A stretch of 9,352 nt of DNA from an uncultured Faecalibacterium sp. (GTDB lineage: Bacteria; Bacillota; Clostridia; Oscillospirales; Ruminococcaceae), in contig CALDLZ010000010.1 in assembly GCA_937915335.1 (NCBI GenBank), forward strand, positions 1 through 9,352, written 5' to 3'. A program made the translations under genes and the position numbers. The notes under the pieces are model-generated. The model made no database searches. It was not told the origin of the DNA and saw only the letters and a list, made by a program, of their open reading frames with translations. The stretch's first letter is position 1; the number at the start of each line of letters is the position of its first letter. Below are positions 6,595 through 9,352 of the stretch, one piece after another.

Positions 6595-6683
6595 AAAAAG
6601 AACGCTTCCTTTCCGGCAGAAAATTTGTGTTTTGGATAAATCCAGTATAACACAAATCCAGCGGAAAGGAAGCTTTTCTTTTT
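6595..6683. repeat. Long nested inverted repeat upstream of the sirtuin gene
   Basis: Three nested dyads share nearly one centre (about 6639). The outer 12-bp arms are GCTTCCTTTCCG (6604-6615) and its perfect complement (6662-6673), extended by AAAAAGAA (6595-6602) against 6676-6683 after a small internal loop. The middle 9-bp arms are ATTTGTGTT (6623-6631) and AACACAAAT (6649-6657). The inner arms are TGGAT (6633-6637) and ATCCA (6640-6644). On the minus strand the structure ends in a T-rich run that abuts the sirtuin ATG, so it can act as the nnrD terminator. Its 3' arm also carries the sirtuin ribosome-binding site. It fills most of the 109-nt gap between the two genes. Confidence 0.8.
6644..6652 (-). 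promoter_or_regulatory. Candidate extended -10 promoter for the sirtuin gene
   Basis: On the minus strand TGTTATACT fits an extended -10 element (TGn followed by TATACT). The -35 position 17 bp upstream, at 6667-6672, reads CTTCCT and is poor, which is tolerated when an extended -10 is present. Transcription would start near 6637, inside the loop of the nested inverted repeat, so this transcript would lack the 5' arms and leave the ribosome-binding site free. Confidence 0.5.
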
Positions 6684-6703
6684 CTTATGGTATCGTCCAG
6701 TCT

Positions 6704-7597
6704 TCAGCGACCATTTTCAGCAAACAACGCTCCCAGTGCGTCGAACAGATCATGGGGGAGCATTCCGGCTTCTCCATGCAGGGCGGCGGCGCGGTCGGCA
6801 GCGGCACCGTGGAGCCAGACCGCGCAGACAGCGGCTTCAAAGGCGGGCAGGCCGCAGGCCAGCAGGGCGCTGGTCATCCCTGACAGCACATCCCCGCTGC
6901 CGCCCCGGGAAAGCCCCGGATTACCGGTAGGATTGACGGCACAGCGGCCCTCCGGGGAAGCAATAACGGTGTGCGCCCCTTTCAGCACCACCACGGCATT
7001 CCACGCCTTGGCAAAGTGCAGGGCGGCACCCTCCCGGTCGGCGTTGATCTCTGCTGCGGAAAGGGCGGTCAGCCGTGCCATCTCGCCGGGGTGAGGTGTC
7101 AAAATCAGTTCACCCTGCGGATGAACCAGCTTTCCGGCCTGGAGCAGATCAGCGGCGGCGTTCAGGCCGTCGGCATCCAGCACCGCACTGCCCGAAAAGC
7201 TAGGCAGGAGCCCTTCCACCAGCGCCCGTGTCTCGGCGGCACGGGCCGCGCTCTGGGCCGTGTAGCCCAGCCCGGGGCCCACCAGCAGAACGGTGGCCTT
7301 CTGTCGTCGGATGCGGTCGAGATTTTCCGGTGAAATGCCGCTCTCAGCCCCCGGTGCGCAGGGGCAGAGACAGCACTCGGGCAGGCGGGCGGCCACAGCG
7401 GCCAGTACCGGCTCCACGCTGGCCAGCGTGACGATGCCGGCCCCGGTGCGCAGGGCTCCTTCCACAGCCAGCACCGCCGCGCCCCGGTAGGATGCACTGC
7501 CCGCCACTGCCAGCACCGAGCCGAAGGTACCTTTGTGGGCATCCCGGGGGCGGGGGGCGATATTTTGCCAGACGTATTCTGAGGTTGTACTGAACAT
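6704..7597 (-). CDS. nnrD: ADP-dependent NAD(P)H-hydrate dehydratase
   Basis: Metabolite-repair enzyme of the ribokinase-like fold. It dehydrates the S form of hydrated NADH or NADPH back to the working cofactor, coupled to ADP hydrolysis. The 297-residue product corresponds to the C-terminal half of bifunctional YjeF proteins; the N-terminal NAD(P)HX epimerase (NnrE) domain is absent and no nnrE is in the window. Landmarks are the GSASYRGAAVLA segment (33-44), GPGLG (107-111), LDADGLN (140-146), TPHPGEMARL (167-176), VLKGAHTVI (204-212) and the nucleotide-site NPGLSRGGSGDVLSG (226-240) with catalytic Asp236. The usual GGTGD appears here as GGSGD. The start at 7597 has AAGGAG at 7607-7612 with 9-nt spacing. 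It lies 27 nt after the nuclease-fusion gene, so it is probably in the same transcript, and it is followed by a hairpin that may end or attenuate that transcript. Confidence 0.95.
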   Translation of the reverse strand: MFSTTSEYVWQNIAPRPRDAHKGTFGSVLAVAGSASYRGAAVLAVEGALRTGAGIVTLASVEPVLAAVAARLPECCLCPCAPGAESGISPENLDRIRRQKATVLLVGPGLGYTAQSAARAAETRALVEGLLPSFSGSAVLDADGLNAAADLLQAGKLVHPQGELILTPHPGEMARLTALSAAEINADREGAALHFAKAWNAVVVLKGAHTVIASPEGRCAVNPTGNPGLSRGGSGDVLSGMTSALLACGLPAFEAAVCAVWLHGAAADRAAALHGEAGMLPHDLFDALGALFAENGR

Positions 7598-7624
7598 AGG
7601 CTGCTGCTCCTTTCCTGCCGCGGC

Positions 7625-9352
7625 TTACCCTTCTCCCTGCAGATATTTCCGTATCTCTTTCTCCGCCTCCATTACCTCCTCATGGAACATGCGGGCGGAG
7701 ACGCGGAGGGCACCATGACCGAGGATGATGACCTGCTCCATACCGTCGGAGGTTGCCACACGGACACGGCGGCCCTTGCCGATCTCATGGGTGACACGCT
7801 CAATGAACATATCGGCGGTCTCGGCTTCCTTTGTATATACAACGTGGATATTATGATATTGTTCAATACTGCCCGGACTGCCAGGCACACGGTAGGCATC
7901 AAACACGAGGATGAGCACACACTTCTTGAAGCCCTGATAGTTGCAGAGGATATCCATCAGCTTGTGACGGGCGGCTTCCAGACTCTCTTTGGAGAGGGCG
8001 TTCAGCTCGTCCCAGGCGAAGATGATGTTATAGCCGTCCACCAGCAAATACTCCGGGGCGATCTCCCACTGCTCGGCGTTGAAATCCGGACGCTCCCGTT
8101 TCTGTGTGGGCCGAAACGCCGCCAACGGGTCCCGCTTGATGGGCCCATAGGTCTGCTCAAAGATTTTCAGCAGCTCGGCATCCTCTTCCAAAGTGGCACG
8201 GTAGGCCGCTATCCGGCGCGGACGGTTCTGTACCTCTTCCTCGGGCTTTACGGTCTTACCCCAGCCGCTGTCCACATGCATGTGACTGCGCACCTGCTCC
8301 CAAGGCACCACGAACCCGGCACCATGGGCACAGAACACCGAATCCGCCGGGTTGTCGAGGTCGTGCTCCGGCTCATAGCCCACGGCAGCGATGACCTCCG
8401 CCGCATTGTGACAGGGACGATAACCATCCAGTGAGAGGTTCAGGTGTCCCCTGCCCCGGGTGTAGCCCACCACCTCCATGGGATAGCTCCGCATCTCGGA
8501 AGCCGGGGCCGTGCCGGTAAGCAGTGTGGTCTGGCCATCCGGGGCGGTCTCGGGCGGGTCAAAGCTGCCGCCCATGTTCTGGATATCGTTCATGGCACGG
8601 CCTACGTTGTCAGAGGGAAGCTCCAGCCGGAAGGCGTACCAGGGCTCCAGCAGTTGCGTCTTGTGGATCTGGTTTGCCATCATCAGGCCCTGCCGGACGG
8701 CGCGGTAGGTCGCCTGCCGGAAGTCGCCGCCCTCGGTGTGCTTGAGGTGGGCACGGCCCGCAATGAGGGTGATCTTCACATCGGTCAGCGGGGCTCCGAT
8801 GAGCACACCCAGATGCTGCTTTTCCTCGAGGTGGGTCAGCACCAGCCGCTGCCAGTTCTTGTCCAGCACCTCTTCCCGGCAATCAGCCGCAAACTGCATT
8901 CCGCTGCCCCGGGGCAGCGGTTCCAGCTTTAAATGCACCTCGGCATAGTGGCGCAGGGGCTCGTAGTGGCCCACGCCCTCGATGGCCTCGGTGATGGTCT
9001 CCTTATATAAAATGCCGCCGGGGCCGAAGCTGACCTCCAGCCCGTAGCGCTCGGCCAGCAGGCTTTTCAGCACCTCCAGCTGGATCTCACCCATCAGCTG
9101 AACATGGATCTCTCCCAGTGTTTCGTTCCAGACCACGTGGAGCTGGGGTTCCTCCTCTTCCAGCCGGTGGAGCTTGCCCAGGGCGGCGTGGACATCAGCC
9201 CCATCGGGCAGCAGCACCTGATAGCTGAGCACGGGTTCCAGCACGGGCAGGTCGCTGTCCCGTTCGGCTCCCAGTCCCTCGCCGGGATGGGCTTTGGTCA
9301 GTCCCGTGACGGCGCACACCTGCCCGGGGAAGACCTCCTCGGCCAGCGTGTA
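7625..9352 (-). CDS. EF-G/TetM-like translational GTPase fused to a YacP/Rae1-like NYN nuclease domain, 5'-truncated by window edge
   Basis: The frame is open to the window edge, giving 575 visible residues; the GTPase domain and most of domain II lie outside. A GTG at 9319 is internal, not a start. Residues 1-40 are the end of domain II. Domain III is about 42-121. Domain IV is about 122-235, with the PLPRGSGMQF strand and the loop KHTEGGDFRQATY. Domain V is about 236-315 and ends in YTRGRGHLNLSLDGY, as in EF-G and TetM. A linker follows (about 316-430) with CAHGAGF and HMH. The C-terminal NYN domain (about 434-575) has LVDGYN with Asp439, VFDAY with Asp485, TKEAETAD with Glu511 and Asp514, and ATSDGMEQ with Asp536, all closely matching YacP/Rae1. 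Known for the families: TetM and EF-G bind the ribosomal A-site side, and Rae1 cleaves mRNA there. Inferred: an mRNA-cutting ribosome rescue or quality-control factor. It probably leads the operon with nnrD 27 nt downstream. Automated labels may call it tetracycline resistance. Confidence 0.9.
   Translation of the reverse strand, partial: YTLAEEVFPGQVCAVTGLTKAHPGEGLGAERDSDLPVLEPVLSYQVLLPDGADVHAALGKLHRLEEEEPQLHVVWNETLGEIHVQLMGEIQLEVLKSLLAERYGLEVSFGPGGILYKETITEAIEGVGHYEPLRHYAEVHLKLEPLPRGSGMQFAADCREEVLDKNWQRLVLTHLEEKQHLGVLIGAPLTDVKITLIAGRAHLKHTEGGDFRQATYRAVRQGLMMANQIHKTQLLEPWYAFRLELPSDNVGRAMNDIQNMGGSFDPPETAPDGQTTLLTGTAPASEMRSYPMEVVGYTRGRGHLNLSLDGYRPCHNAAEVIAAVGYEPEHDLDNPADSVFCAHGAGFVVPWEQVRSHMHVDSGWGKTVKPEEEVQNRPRRIAAYRATLEEDAELLKIFEQTYGPIKRDPLAAFRPTQKRERPDFNAEQWEIAPEYLLVDGYNIIFAWDELNALSKESLEAARHKLMDILCNYQGFKKCVLILVFDAYRVPGSPGSIEQYHNIHVVYTKEAETADMFIERVTHEIGKGRRVRVATSDGMEQVIILGHGALRVSARMFHEEVMEAEKEIRKYLQGEG

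Noticed and set aside
7682..8434. 250-codon plus-strand frame opposite the nuclease domain and linker
   Set aside because: Antisense to the conserved NYN domain; composition and lack of motifs mark it as a shadow.
7625..9352. Acquired tetracycline-resistance gene on a mobile element
   Set aside because: No transposase, integrase, repeats or base-composition shift accompany it. It is followed by housekeeping genes and carries a nuclease domain absent from classical Tet proteins.

Overview
The window reads as a stretch of ordinary chromosome from a GC-rich, anaerobic Firmicute of the Clostridia, most likely an Oscillospiraceae (Ruminococcaceae) gut commensal of the Faecalibacterium type. This placement is an inference. 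It rests on consensus TTGACA/TATAAT-like promoters and AGGAGG Shine-Dalgarno sites in a GC-rich genome, the DapL route to diaminopimelate, a short archaeal/eukaryotic-type prolyl-tRNA synthetase, and an EF-G/TetM-like protein carrying a YacP/Rae1-type nuclease. No insertion sequence, phage gene, CRISPR array, tRNA or rRNA gene was seen.

Layout. Left block (minus strand): proS, cut at its 3' end by the window edge, preceded by a strong hairpin terminator and by acpP. Between acpP and dapF lies a divergent promoter region of about 250 bp with two near-consensus promoters, each with a 17-bp spacer, and a 16-bp near-identical direct repeat. Middle block (plus strand): a two-gene operon, dapF-dapL, for the late diaminopimelate (lysine and peptidoglycan) pathway. 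It ends in a bidirectional terminator shared with the convergent block to its right. Right block (minus strand, read from the right edge leftwards): the translational GTPase-like/NYN nuclease fusion (5' end beyond the window), the NAD(P)HX dehydratase nnrD, a sirtuin, a D-2-hydroxyacid dehydrogenase and a LacX-like aldose 1-epimerase. Gaps are 27, 109, 1 and 15 nt, so most of the block looks co-transcribed. An internal promoter and a long dyad-symmetry hairpin sit just before the sirtuin.

How the genes fit together. acpP, dapF and dapL serve envelope building (fatty acids, diaminopimelate). The three genes after the fusion all involve nicotinamide cofactors: repair of damaged NAD(P)H, NAD+-consuming deacylation and an NAD(P)-dependent reductase. 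The most interesting item is the fusion protein. Its visible part runs from the end of EF-G/TetM-like domain II through domains III, IV and V, then a Cys/His-containing linker, then a complete NYN domain closely resembling B. subtilis YacP/Rae1, a nuclease that cuts mRNA in the ribosomal A site. One polypeptide therefore joins an A-site-binding translocase-like module to an A-site mRNA nuclease module. This suggests a ribosome rescue or mRNA quality-control factor rather than a simple tetracycline-resistance protein.
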